Counted from the first letter of the stretch, positions 1 to 7,742 are shown. The stretch is DNA of 14,246 nucleotides from Marinosulfonomonas sp. (GCA_022712735.1 JAFLKA010000140.1:1-14246); one strand, 5' to 3'. Notes: a model not told the origin generated them from the letters alone. Numbers and translations: made by a program.

Positions 1-633
1 AATTTCTGGTTCATTCCACGCATGCAAAATTTCAGAATGAATTTCCCTGCTGTGAGCCTCGATTTTCGTATGTTTGAAAATGATGTGGATGCCATGGCAA
101 AGGATGCCGACCTCTGCATTCGGCTATCCGACCCAAAAGAGGGCAACACCCACCGCTGGCCATTCGCCGAGGAGCGCATTCTTGCCCTTTGCTCCTCGGA
201 TTACTTAAATGAATACGGATCCTTTGACGAGCCCAAAAAAGGGCGATTGCATACTGTGCTTGAAGCCCCCAATCAAAGATACACACTGGATGAATATGCG
301 CATGCTACGGGGCGGCCGACCCTTAGTAGCCACCAGTCCATCATGTTTTCGGATTATTCCAGTATCATTCAGGCCGCCATTCAAGGACAGGGAATTGCCC
401 TTGGATGGGTGCCCGAAGTTTCACAAATGATTATCGAAGGCAGCCTGATACCTGCCTGCACACAGGTGGTGAAAACCGGACGACGGTATCACGTTCTGGC
501 CTCCAACCTTACGCCAATGCGCCCCTTGGTAGAAGATATCCGTGACTGGCTGATCAAGGAAATGCGCAGCGATTTGACGGCTATGAATTCGGCCTTACGC
601 GTCCGGATGATAGATTTCGGCACTGCTGTATAA
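1..633 (+). CDS. LysR-type transcriptional regulator, C-terminal effector domain (5' end outside window)
   Basis: This is the inducer-binding part of a LysR-type regulator. The reading frame is open from base 1, and codons before the first ATG (position 22) still read as family sequence (FWFIPR before MQNFRM), so that ATG is internal and the true start with the helix-turn-helix lies upstream of the window. Family signatures seen include a strand ending in DLCIRLSD, the block CSSDYLNEYG, and FSDYSSIIQAAIQGQGIALGW, which is the second-lobe helix and strand typical of GcvA-like members. The stop is TAA at 631-633. The effector and target genes cannot be told from this part. The FSDYS...GIALGW block resembles regulators of osmolyte or choline-sulfate genes, but that is only an impression. 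The neighbouring small membrane gene downstream is a possible target. The family call is firm; the specific role is unknown. Confidence 0.88.
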   Translation, partial: NFWFIPRMQNFRMNFPAVSLDFRMFENDVDAMAKDADLCIRLSDPKEGNTHRWPFAEERILALCSSDYLNEYGSFDEPKKGRLHTVLEAPNQRYTLDEYAHATGRPTLSSHQSIMFSDYSSIIQAAIQGQGIALGWVPEVSQMIIEGSLIPACTQVVKTGRRYHVLASNLTPMRPLVEDIRDWLIKEMRSDLTAMNSALRVRMIDFGTAV

Positions 634-784
634 GCAGCTTACTGGGCGGCAGAGGCTGTTGATACAGCTGCATGTCTCTCTATTCTCATGCAGGTTTTCG
701 GTAGCCAAGGCGTATATTGACAAACCTCAATATTATTGTTAGTTATAAAACTATAACCAATTAATCTCACCGTTGGAGCCGATT
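634..784 (+). promoter_or_regulatory. Intergenic region with candidate promoter and dyad upstream of small membrane protein gene
   Basis: A TTGACA hexamer (717-722) matches a sigma-70 -35 box. The best -10-like hexamer, TATAAA at 744-749, lies 21 bp away, longer than the usual 17, so the promoter call is weak. Two AT-rich dyads follow: CAATA-T-TATTG (728-738) and GTTATA-N4-TATAAC (742-757), the latter covering the possible -10. A dyad of this type could bind the LysR-type regulator encoded just upstream, but that is inference. A short hairpin with GCTGT/ACAGC arms (655-668) follows the LysR stop; it has no T-tract and is not a convincing terminator. A Shine-Dalgarno GGAG (775-778) lies 6 bases before the ATG at 785. 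Confidence 0.35.
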
Positions 785-1174
785 ATGCCTTCCCAAAATC
801 CAGTTGGTCTTGCCCTAAAGATCGCCATTGTTGTTGCTCTGTTGTTTGGCCTTGTTACAATTTATTCTGGCGGCATGGGGCTGGCTGGTAAGAAGGAGGT
901 CGGCAATGCTGTGCCCTTTGTCTTGTGGTTCAACTTTCTTGCGGGTTTTACTTATGTCGCCGCTTCAATCGGCTTGGCAAAGATGCTCGGCTGGGGACTC
1001 AAGCTTTCGATCGCCATCGCCATCGCCACCGCGCTGGTCTTTGCAGCTTTCGGGTTTGTTGTGATGCAAGGCGGCGCATACGAAATGCGCACCGTTGGCG
1101 CAATGGTTATCCGGCTTGGCGTCTGGGTGGTAATATCCGCAATCGCCATGCGGGCCTATCGTCGACCTGCTTGA
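785..1174 (+). CDS. Small four-helix integral membrane protein of unknown function
   Basis: I do not recognise a characterised family. The predicted protein has about 129 residues, with four hydrophobic segments: roughly residues 8-28 (ALKIAIVVALLFGLVTIYSG), 41-62, 69-92 and 101-122. It ends in a short basic tail (RAYRRPA), consistent with an inner-membrane protein. The ATG at 785 was chosen over the in-frame TTG at 773 because GGAG sits 6 bases before the ATG and lies on top of the TTG. It stands alone between a LysR-type gene on the same strand and aglR, which converges on it; the two stop codons are separated by one base, so no separate terminator fits between them. The composition and length resemble uncharacterised small membrane proteins common in Rhodobacterales. 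The gene looks real because of its ribosome binding site and coherent membrane pattern; its role is unknown. Confidence 0.75.
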   Translation: MPSQNPVGLALKIAIVVALLFGLVTIYSGGMGLAGKKEVGNAVPFVLWFNFLAGFTYVAASIGLAKMLGWGLKLSIAIAIATALVFAAFGFVVMQGGAYEMRTVGAMVIRLGVWVVISAIAMRAYRRPA

Positions 1175-1175
1175 T

Positions 1176-2219
1176 TTATCGGGTGGGTCGGAAAGGGCTA
1201 CGAACAGGCCCCGTCGACTCTCCTACAGTCAGTTCAGTTTCAAGCAACTTCTGTAGAGGAGGCTGATCAGGGTTGGCTATTATCTCGAGCAGCATTTCAG
1301 CACAAAGCTGTCCGGCATAGCGCACCGAGGAGCGAGTAGCCGAGAAAATCGGGATGTCCCGCCCGTTACCTAGGTAGGACAGCTCGTCGTCGTGGATGAT
1401 AATTGATATGTCACGCCCCAGCTTACGCCCGCTCCCCTCGACCGCGCGGCGCACGCCAATTGCCGTCAGTATGGATGACACCAGAAAAGCCGTTGGAGGA
1501 TCGCCGTTAACGAGCATTTTCTTCGCGTTTCGATAGCCAACATCCTCGGACATTTCATCCGAGACCATCAATGTGTTGTCAGCCTGTAATCCCCTATTGG
1601 CGAGAGCTGCTTCAAAGCCTTCTCGACGTCGATGGGCGAAATCCATTTCTTCCAACCCGTTGATAAGAGCAATTTTGTGGTGGCCAAGGTCCAGCAGAAA
1701 CTCGGTTGCCCGCTGAAAGGAACGGCGGTTGTTTATGTCAACCCAACTGTAATCGGTTTCATCATTGCCGGTTCGCCCATGCACAACAAAGGGTATGCCC
1801 AACTCTTTGAGCAAGACCAGCCGCGGATCATTAGCCCGCGGGCCGTGGACGATAATCCCGTCTACGGATGCTTTGGCAGCCATGTCCCGATAGGCGCGTT
1901 CCTCGTCGAAATCCTGAACCACAGAAAGCAACATGTCATAACCATTGCGTGAATAAACTTCGCCCGCTCCTGCAATGAAATCGGCAAAAATCGGGTTGAC
2001 GATTTCGTTGCGTTTAGAGGTGGAAATGATGTGGCCGATTGCCATTGATCGGCCCGTTGCCAGATTTTTGGCGCGTGTGTTGGGGCGGTAATTATTCGCA
2101 ACTGCTGCGGCTTTTACGCGATGGCGCGTGGCCTCGCTCACTTCTGGATAGTTATTCAACGCACGGCTGACGGTGGTTTGGGACAGCTTGAGAATTGCTG
2201 CGAGTTCCTTAAGATTCAT
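1176..2219 (-). CDS. aglR: LacI-family transcriptional repressor of the alpha-glucoside locus (AglR)
   Basis: This is a 347-residue regulator with the full LacI/GalR layout. The N-terminal helix-turn-helix is at residues 2-21 (NLKELAAILKLSQTTVSRAL). The hinge is at about residues 44-58 (YRPNTRAKNLATGRS). A periplasmic-binding-protein-like sensor domain fills the rest, with typical blocks such as VDGIIVHGP, GIPFVVHGR and LGHHKIALING. The length is normal for the family. The gene is transcribed away from aglE, with the shared regulatory region between them. This is the aglR position in the S. meliloti-type order aglR-aglEFGAK, which is why the symbol is proposed. The known pattern for such regulators is that sugar binding releases the operator and turns on transport. 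The palindrome at 2378-2391 is the probable operator. A GGA-containing purine stretch precedes the ATG at 2217-2219. The family is certain; the agl assignment rests on context. Confidence 0.9.
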   Translation of the reverse strand: MNLKELAAILKLSQTTVSRALNNYPEVSEATRHRVKAAAVANNYRPNTRAKNLATGRSMAIGHIISTSKRNEIVNPIFADFIAGAGEVYSRNGYDMLLSVVQDFDEERAYRDMAAKASVDGIIVHGPRANDPRLVLLKELGIPFVVHGRTGNDETDYSWVDINNRRSFQRATEFLLDLGHHKIALINGLEEMDFAHRRREGFEAALANRGLQADNTLMVSDEMSEDVGYRNAKKMLVNGDPPTAFLVSSILTAIGVRRAVEGSGRKLGRDISIIIHDDELSYLGNGRDIPIFSATRSSVRYAGQLCAEMLLEIIANPDQPPLQKLLETELTVGESTGPVRSPFRPTR

Positions 2220-2303
2220 TTTTCCAAACCGCTTTTGTTATTGATGGCTTTTCAAGGTGTGTTGAAAGATGCGTCACAGCACAGCGTATTCTAAATTCTC
2301 GAA

Positions 2304-2316
2304 TTTGTTAAACAAA
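2304..2316. promoter_or_regulatory. AT-rich palindrome in the aglR-aglE intergenic region
   Basis: The 13-bp sequence TTTGTTAAACAAA is a perfect dyad of 6-bp arms around a central A. It lies between the divergent aglR and aglE, 85 bp from the aglR start. It lacks the central CG step typical of LacI-family sites, so if it is functional it may belong to a different regulator, or it may lie within the aglR promoter. In such AT-rich DNA a short palindrome can arise by chance, so the functional call is weak. Confidence 0.25.
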
Positions 2317-2340
2317 ATAAGGTAATAATAAATATTGAGA

Positions 2341-2391
2341 TTGACAGGCGAAAGGGAATCCGCAACCTTTACCGTGACCAAAGCGCTTTGG
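2341..2391 (+). promoter_or_regulatory. Probable aglE promoter with LacI-type (AglR) operator
   Basis: A consensus -35 box TTGACA is at 2341-2346. No good -10 box stands at the usual spacing; the region around 2364-2373 (AACCTTTACC) is the only place it could be. The perfect 14-bp palindrome CCAAAGCGCTTTGG at 2378-2391 has the central CG flanked by A and T runs that is characteristic of LacI-family operators. If the TTGACA is used, the palindrome would sit at or just after the transcription start, the right place for repression by blocking RNA polymerase. Only one strong copy is visible in the intergenic region. The operator call is well supported by symmetry, family consensus and position; the exact promoter is uncertain. 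Confidence 0.75.
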
Positions 2392-2462
2392 ATTCCACTA
2401 TGGATTGGCAAGGCATTGTCTGTCGGGGCCGCATAAAAGGGCACCTTTCTGGGAGGAAAACA

Positions 2463-3812
2463 ATGAAACATATACTTTTTACAAGCGCAGCTGCAATTGC
2501 ACTGTCGGTTAGCACTGCGCTCGGTGGTGATCTCATTTTCCCACCAGGCGAAGGTGATTTTAACTGGGAGAGCTATGAAGCACTTAAGGCGACCCAGTTA
2601 AATGGCGAGCAAGTGACCGTTTTCGGGCCTTGGCTTGGGCCGGATCAGGAACTGGTCGAAAATGTGTTGGCTTATTTTGGCGAGGCAACGGGTGCGGATG
2701 TTAAATACGTCGGCTCAGACAGTTTCGAGCAGCAGATCATGATTGATGCCGAAGCGGGTTCCGCCCCGAATGTGGCTGTATTTCCCCAACCCGGTTTGGC
2801 CGCCGATATGGCCGGGCGCGGGTTTCTAACACCGCTCGGCGATGAAACCGCGCAGTGGGTGCGGGATAACTATGCTGCCGGCCAATCATGGGTGGATCTG
2901 GGAACTTTCTCGAATGCGGGCGGTGGTGACGAATTATTCGGGTTCTTTTACAAGATCGATTTGAAATCACTGGTTTGGTATTCGCCCGAGAACTTTGAGG
3001 ATGCGGGCTATGAAATCCCGGCCTCAATGGAAGAGCTAAAAACGTTAAGCGACCAGATTGTTGCTGATGGTGAAACGCCTTGGTGCATTGGTCTTGGTTC
3101 TGGTGGTGCGACGGGCTGGCCCGCAACTGACTGGGTAGAAGATTTGTTGCTGCGGACGCAGACCCCTGATGTGTATGACAAGTGGGTCACAAACGAAATT
3201 CCGTTTAATGATCCTCGCATTGTCGCCGCGATTGACGAGTTTGGTTCTTTTGCCAGAAACGACGATTACGTGGCTGGCGGTGCTGGCGTTGTCGCATCGA
3301 CCGATTTTCGGGATAGCCCGAAAGGTTTGTTCTCGTCACCGCCACAGTGCTATATGCACCGGCAAGCAAGCTTTATTCCCGCGTTTTTTCCGGAAGATAC
3401 GGTTGTGGGTGAAGATGCCGATTTCTTTTACTTCCCGGCCTATGCAGGCAAAGATCTGGGCAAGCCGGTTCTAGGTGCCGGAACCTTGTTTGCGATTACC
3501 AACGATAGCCCCGGTGCGCGTGCTTTGATCGAGTTCCTGAAATCACCGATTGCGCACGAGGTCTGGATGGCACAACAGGGCTTCCTGACGCCGCACAAAG
3601 GGGTGAACGCCGATATCTACGCAACGGATGCTTTACGTTCGATGGGGGATATTTTGCTGAATGCAACAACGTTCCGCTTTGACGGGTCCGACCTGATGCC
3701 GGGTGGCGTTGGTGCCGGTTCCTTCTGGACGGGTATGGTGGATTATACTGGCGGGAAATCTGCGACAGATGTTGCTGGTGAAATTCAGGCGTCTTGGGAT
3801 GCGCTGAAATAG
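2463..3812 (+). CDS. aglE: Alpha-glucoside ABC transporter, periplasmic substrate-binding protein (AglE)
   Basis: AglE captures alpha-glucosides (sucrose, maltose, trehalose in the characterised system) in the periplasm and delivers them to AglF/AglG. The 449-residue protein starts with a signal peptide (MKHILFTSAAAIALSVSTALG), probably cut after residue 21, and the mature part begins GDLIFPPGEGDFNW. Family blocks include VTVFGPWLGPDQE near residues 51-63, a hinge-like SLVWYSPENFEDAGYE near 169-183 and GAGTLFAITND in the C-terminal lobe. Two cysteines (C208 and C296) in the mature protein could form a disulfide. The ATG at 2463 is chosen because GGGAGG (2451-2456) lies 6 bases before it and the signal peptide begins there; a TTG 25 codons upstream is in frame but overlaps the operator. 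It is the first gene of the operon and is followed by a stem-loop that probably raises its expression over the permease genes. Confidence 0.93.
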   Translation: MKHILFTSAAAIALSVSTALGGDLIFPPGEGDFNWESYEALKATQLNGEQVTVFGPWLGPDQELVENVLAYFGEATGADVKYVGSDSFEQQIMIDAEAGSAPNVAVFPQPGLAADMAGRGFLTPLGDETAQWVRDNYAAGQSWVDLGTFSNAGGGDELFGFFYKIDLKSLVWYSPENFEDAGYEIPASMEELKTLSDQIVADGETPWCIGLGSGGATGWPATDWVEDLLLRTQTPDVYDKWVTNEIPFNDPRIVAAIDEFGSFARNDDYVAGGAGVVASTDFRDSPKGLFSSPPQCYMHRQASFIPAFFPEDTVVGEDADFFYFPAYAGKDLGKPVLGAGTLFAITNDSPGARALIEFLKSPIAHEVWMAQQGFLTPHKGVNADIYATDALRSMGDILLNATTFRFDGSDLMPGGVGAGSFWTGMVDYTGGKSATDVAGEIQASWDALK

Positions 3813-3828
3813 TGCCAACATAACAAAT

Positions 3829-3855
3829 GGAAACCCGCCGTATACGCGGGTTTCC
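3829..3855 (+). other. Intercistronic stem-loop between aglE and aglF
   Basis: A perfect 10-bp inverted repeat, GGAAACCCGC and GCGGGTTTCC, is separated by a 7-base loop (CGTATAC). It begins 17 bases after the aglE stop and ends 29 bases before the aglF start. No T-tract follows, so it is not a typical rho-independent terminator. Stem-loops in this place, after the binding-protein gene and before the permease genes, are known in other ABC operons to protect the upstream message or partly end transcription, giving a large excess of binding protein. The structure is seen directly; the function is inferred. Confidence 0.75.
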
Positions 3856-3884
3856 TCGGCGGATTTAGATATCGGGAGGGCACC

Positions 3885-4892
3885 ATGCATCCAGCATTAC
3901 AAGGTATCATAACGATCATTGTCGGTGTCTTTGGCTGCGTTGGGTATTTCTATTTCTCAAACCAGTTTTTGGATAAGGTTTTGTGCCCGCCACGCGGCCC
4001 GAATGCGGGGCGCAATATTACCCGGGCCAATATAATCCGCCCTTGGCTGTTTTTGATGCCTGCCCTGTTGGCGCTTGGATTGTATTTGGCTTATCCGGTC
4101 TTCGAAACACTAAGGCTTTCTTTGACGGATCGTTTGCCGGGCGGGGGCTCCGAATTTGTCGGGTTTGACAATTACCGGCAGATGTTCGGCGAGCCAAAGT
4201 TCTGGGAGGCACTGCAAAACAATATCCTTTGGTTGATCGTCGTGCCCGCATTTTCGACGGCTTTTGGCCTGCTCGCGGCACAATTGACAGACCGGATCGG
4301 CTGGGGGAATGTTGCTAAATCCCTGATCTTTATGCCGATGGCTATTTCCTTTGTCGGTGCGGCCGTCATCTGGAAACTGGTGTATGACACAAGGCCGATA
4401 GATCAGGACCAGATCGGAGTTTTGAACGCGCTTTATCTATACCTAGGCGGAAGCGCGCCAAAGACCTGGCTGACCATGCCACTGTGGAATAACTTTTTCC
4501 TGATGGCTGTATTGATCTGGATACAGACAGGTTTTGCGATGGTTATTCTGTCGGCGGCACTGCGCGGGATTCCGGAAGAAACCATTGAAGCCGCGATCGT
4601 GGATGGAGCCAACCCGTTTCAGATTTTCTTCAAAATAAAAGTGCCGCAGATCATGGGGACAATCGTTGTGGTCTGGACCACGATTACGATTGTGGTGCTA
4701 AAGGTATTCGACATCGTTTTTGCCATGACCAACGGCCAATGGAACACACAGGTTCTGGCCAATTATATGTATGACAAACTGTTCCGCGCCAATGACTGGG
4801 GTGTCGGGTCGGCCAGCGCGATGATTATTATGCTGCTGGTCACGCCGATCCTGATTTGGAATGTGCGCAATGCGCGCAAAGAAATGCAGTAG
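3885..4892 (+). CDS. aglF: Alpha-glucoside ABC transporter, permease subunit (AglF, MalF-like)
   Basis: One of the two inner-membrane channel subunits of the alpha-glucoside importer, 335 residues. An N-terminal hydrophobic segment (about residues 7-25) and a linker precede the core permease, which begins near residue 53 with PWLFLMPALLALGLYLAYPV. The binding-protein-dependent transport domain follows with five more hydrophobic segments. The cytoplasmic EAA loop that docks on the ATPase is at about 235-256 (EAAIVDGANPFQIFFKIKVP) with the expected G at the centre. GGGAGG (about 9 bases before the ATG) supports the start. The gene follows aglE after a 72-bp gap holding the stem-loop, and aglG begins about 10 bases after its stop, so F and G are very likely translated together as partners. 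The extra N-terminal helix before the standard permease fold appears to be shared by AglF-type proteins rather than being unusual to this gene. Confidence 0.93.
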   Translation: MHPALQGIITIIVGVFGCVGYFYFSNQFLDKVLCPPRGPNAGRNITRANIIRPWLFLMPALLALGLYLAYPVFETLRLSLTDRLPGGGSEFVGFDNYRQMFGEPKFWEALQNNILWLIVVPAFSTAFGLLAAQLTDRIGWGNVAKSLIFMPMAISFVGAAVIWKLVYDTRPIDQDQIGVLNALYLYLGGSAPKTWLTMPLWNNFFLMAVLIWIQTGFAMVILSAALRGIPEETIEAAIVDGANPFQIFFKIKVPQIMGTIVVVWTTITIVVLKVFDIVFAMTNGQWNTQVLANYMYDKLFRANDWGVGSASAMIIMLLVTPILIWNVRNARKEMQ

Positions 4893-4902
4893 GGGGCGGA
4901 TG

Positions 4903-6051
4903 ATGGACAACATAGCAGGTTCAAAATCCAGTCTGACATGGGCGGTGCATATTTCGGTTGTGCTGCTGGTCGCGTTGTGGGTTTTCCCGACGCTTGGCCT
5001 GTTGGTTTCGTCGTTTCGAACCGGCGATCAGATCGCCACAAGCGGCTGGTGGAAAGCGGCGTTTCCGTCTGTTCAAAATCTTATCCTGCGGGCCAATGCG
5101 CCTGAGATGCAAACCCATGAGGGTGACCTCTATGTCATTGAGGGAATGCTGTTTGAAGAAGGAAAGGTGGCAACAATTTCCCGCTATGGCATTTCGTCAA
5201 AAGCGATTGATGCCTTTGCTGTCGGGGAAACCGGCGCTCTTAAAAAGGGAGGGGATATTACTGTTGCGGCGGATGGCCGTTACCGGATGACCAACGCGAC
5301 TCCCTTTACCGGCAAACGTGGACAACGCATCTTTGTGACCGCAACCACCGCACCAGAATTCACCCTTCGCAACTATCAAAATGTCCTGTTTGACCCTGCT
5401 AATCGTGAGGGTATGGCAAAGGCGTTTTTCAATACCCTGACGGTGACAATTCCGGCAACGATTATTCCGATTCTGATTGCGGCCTTTGCCGCCTATGCCC
5501 TTGCCTGGATGGAATTCCCGGGGCGTGCATTGCTGATTGCCGCGATTGTTGGCTTGCTGGTGGTTCCACTTCAGCTCGCCTTAATCCCGTTGTTGAAATT
5601 TCACAATGAAATCGGCATCGGCAAAGGCTATTTGGGGGCGTGGATGGCGCACACCGGATTTGGCTTGCCTTTGGCGATCTACCTACTCAGAAATTATATG
5701 GTCGGCCTGCCACGGGATATTATCGAAAATGCCCGCGTTGACGGTGCCTCGGAATTCCAGATTTTTGTGAAAATTATTTTGCCGCTCAGTTTTCCGGCTC
5801 TCGCGTCTTTTGCGATATTCCAGTTTCTCTGGACATGGAATGACTTGTTGGTCGCGTTGGTGTTCCTGATCGATTCCACCGGCGACACCACAGTGATGAC
5901 CAAGCAGATTGTCGAACTGTTGGGCACGCGCGGCGGCAACTGGGAAATTCTGGCAACCTCGGCCTTCGTGTCCATCGCCGTGCCGTTAATGATGTTCTTT
6001 GCAATGCAAAAATATTTGGTCCGCGGCCTTCTGGCCGGTTCTGTAAAGTAA
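4903..6051 (+). CDS. aglG: Alpha-glucoside ABC transporter, permease subunit (AglG, MalG-like)
   Basis: The second channel subunit, 382 residues, pairing with AglF. The first membrane helix is at about 12-36. A long hydrophilic stretch (about 40-172) then lies outside the membrane before the core permease domain starts near FFNTLTVTIPATIIPILIAA (from 175). MalG-type proteins usually have only a short loop here, so this insert roughly doubles the first periplasmic region; I believe AglG orthologues share it. The EAA loop is at about 275-300 (ENARVDGASEFQIFVKIILP). The C-terminus KYLVRGLLAGSVK is typical of MalG-type subunits. Two adjacent ATGs (4900 and 4903) are possible; 4903 gives a 6-base spacing to AGGGGG (4891-4896), so it is preferred. 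The gene is 10 bases after aglF and is followed by aglA after 10 bases. Confidence 0.92.
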   Translation: MDNIAGSKSSLTWAVHISVVLLVALWVFPTLGLLVSSFRTGDQIATSGWWKAAFPSVQNLILRANAPEMQTHEGDLYVIEGMLFEEGKVATISRYGISSKAIDAFAVGETGALKKGGDITVAADGRYRMTNATPFTGKRGQRIFVTATTAPEFTLRNYQNVLFDPANREGMAKAFFNTLTVTIPATIIPILIAAFAAYALAWMEFPGRALLIAAIVGLLVVPLQLALIPLLKFHNEIGIGKGYLGAWMAHTGFGLPLAIYLLRNYMVGLPRDIIENARVDGASEFQIFVKIILPLSFPALASFAIFQFLWTWNDLLVALVFLIDSTGDTTVMTKQIVELLGTRGGNWEILATSAFVSIAVPLMMFFAMQKYLVRGLLAGSVK

Positions 6052-6061
6052 GGTAAAATAG

Positions 6062-7723
6062 ATGACTGTGATGCAGCAAGCATTAAGACAAAACACGGAT
6101 GTCGCACCAGACAAAGACTGGTGGCGCGGTGCGGTGATCTATCAGGTTTACCCACGTAGTTTTCAAGACAGCAATGGCGATGGGGTTGGCGACCTTTTGG
6201 GGATCGTTCGGCGCTTGCCCTATATCGCTTCTCTCGGGGTTGATGTGGTGTGGATTTCCCCGTTCTTCACCTCGCCAATGAAGGATTTTGGTTACGACGT
6301 GGCAGATTATCTGGATGTGGACCCGATGTTCGGAACCTTGTCAGATTTTGATGCGGTGGTTAAAACGGCCCATTCTCTCGGGCTTAAGGTAATGATTGAT
6401 CTGGTGCTGAGTCACACCGCTGACCAGCACCCTTGGTTTTCCGAAAGCCGCAAAAGTAGCAATAACGCGAAATCCAACTGGTATGTTTGGGCTGATGCCA
6501 AACCTGACGGCACCCCCCCCAACAATTGGTTGTCGATTTTCGGTGGGTCGGCGTGGCATTGGGACCCGCGGCGCTGCCAGTATTATTTGCATAATTTTCT
6601 GGCCTCCCAACCCGATCTGAATTTCCACGAACCAGAGGTTCAGGAAAGCTTGCTGGACGTAGCGCGCTTTTGGTTGGAGCGGGGGGTAGACGGATTTCGG
6701 CTTGATACAATCAATTTCTATTTTGCGGATAAGGAGCTGCGCGATAATCCAGCGCTTGCGCCTGAGCTGCGAAATAACCAGATAGCCCCCGAGGTGAATC
6801 CTTATAATCATCAGGATCATATCTATTCAAAAAACCAGCCCGAAAACCTGGGGTTTTTACGCCGCCTACGCGCCGTGATGGAACCGTATAACGCTGCTGC
6901 CGTTGGTGAAGTGGGGGATGCGCAGCACGGATTGGAGATATTAGGGCAATACACCGCTGGCGATGACATGATGCAAATGTGTTATGCGTTCGAGCTGTTG
7001 TCCGGCGATCGACCAACAGCCGAGTCAATCACACAGGTGTTTTCACAGGTGGATGAGGTGGCCAAAGACGGCTGGGCCTGTTGGGCCTATTCCAACCATG
7101 ATGTGATGCGCCACACCACGCGCTGGTCACTGTCACCATCAGCCCAAAGAATATTTACAACGCTGCTGATGTGCCTGCGCGGGTCTGCCTGTATCTATCA
7201 GGGCGAGGAACTGGGCCTGCCCCAAGCCGATGTGCCGTTTGAGGATATTCAAGACCCCTATGGCATAGAATTCTGGCCCGAGTTCAAGGGGCGGGATGGG
7301 TGCCGCACGCCTATGGTCTGGACCGAATCCAACAGCAATGGCGGGTTTTCCTCGGCAGGATTGACGTGGCTGCCAGTGCCACCGGAACACCTTCGCCATT
7401 CTGTTTCTGCGTCCGAAGCCGATCCGGCATCTTTACTGCATCATTATCGCCGTGCCATTGGTTTTCGGCATGCCCACCGCGCCTTAATGCACGGGGAGCA
7501 GACAGATATGTCAGCATCCGGCAATGTGCTCCGGTTTATACGACGCAGCGAAGGCGAGGTTGTTTTTTGTGCATTTAACCTGAGTGATGAGCCTGCCCAC
7601 ACGCAGTTGCCTGAAGGGAATTGGGTGCAAATCGGTCAAGAATTGAATTGTGCCCATGCCGGTGCGGCCGGGATTGTGCATCTGGGGCCATGGCAGTCGT
7701 GTTTGGCATTAAAGACCGATTGA
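6062..7723 (+). CDS. aglA: GH13 alpha-glucosidase (AglA)
   Basis: This cytoplasmic enzyme hydrolyses terminal alpha-glucosidic bonds of imported disaccharides, yielding glucose plus the partner sugar. The 553-residue protein is a full-length family GH13 TIM-barrel enzyme starting WWRGAVIYQVYPRSFQDSNG. The conserved regions are visible: region I DLVLSH (113-118), region II GFRLDTINF with nucleophile D215, region III VGEVGD with acid/base E283, and region IV SNHD with D347. The block DGTPPNNWLSIFGG with DPRRCQYYLHNFLASQPDLN resembles the GH13_23 type of bacterial alpha-glucosidase (for example the Halomonas enzyme) more than oligo-1,6-glucosidases. No signal peptide is seen, which fits hydrolysis after uptake. 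AAGG lies 8 bases before the ATG; a second in-frame ATG at 6071 is possible. It sits between the permease genes and aglK, as in S. meliloti. Substrate preference (sucrose, maltose or trehalose) cannot be read from sequence alone. Confidence 0.94.
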   Translation: MTVMQQALRQNTDVAPDKDWWRGAVIYQVYPRSFQDSNGDGVGDLLGIVRRLPYIASLGVDVVWISPFFTSPMKDFGYDVADYLDVDPMFGTLSDFDAVVKTAHSLGLKVMIDLVLSHTADQHPWFSESRKSSNNAKSNWYVWADAKPDGTPPNNWLSIFGGSAWHWDPRRCQYYLHNFLASQPDLNFHEPEVQESLLDVARFWLERGVDGFRLDTINFYFADKELRDNPALAPELRNNQIAPEVNPYNHQDHIYSKNQPENLGFLRRLRAVMEPYNAAAVGEVGDAQHGLEILGQYTAGDDMMQMCYAFELLSGDRPTAESITQVFSQVDEVAKDGWACWAYSNHDVMRHTTRWSLSPSAQRIFTTLLMCLRGSACIYQGEELGLPQADVPFEDIQDPYGIEFWPEFKGRDGCRTPMVWTESNSNGGFSSAGLTWLPVPPEHLRHSVSASEADPASLLHHYRRAIGFRHAHRALMHGEQTDMSASGNVLRFIRRSEGEVVFCAFNLSDEPAHTQLPEGNWVQIGQELNCAHAGAAGIVHLGPWQSCLALKTD

Positions 7724-7742
7724 AAAGAAAGAGCGGGATGAT

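Noticed and set aside
2388..2462. Longer aglE start at TTG 2388
   Set aside because: It would overlap the operator palindrome, add 25 residues before a proper signal peptide, and lacks a ribosome binding site; ATG 2463 has GGGAGG at good spacing.
6341..6820. Minus-strand open frame of 159 codons within aglA
   Set aside because: The plus-strand frame carries all GH13 catalytic regions; the antisense frame is a by-product.
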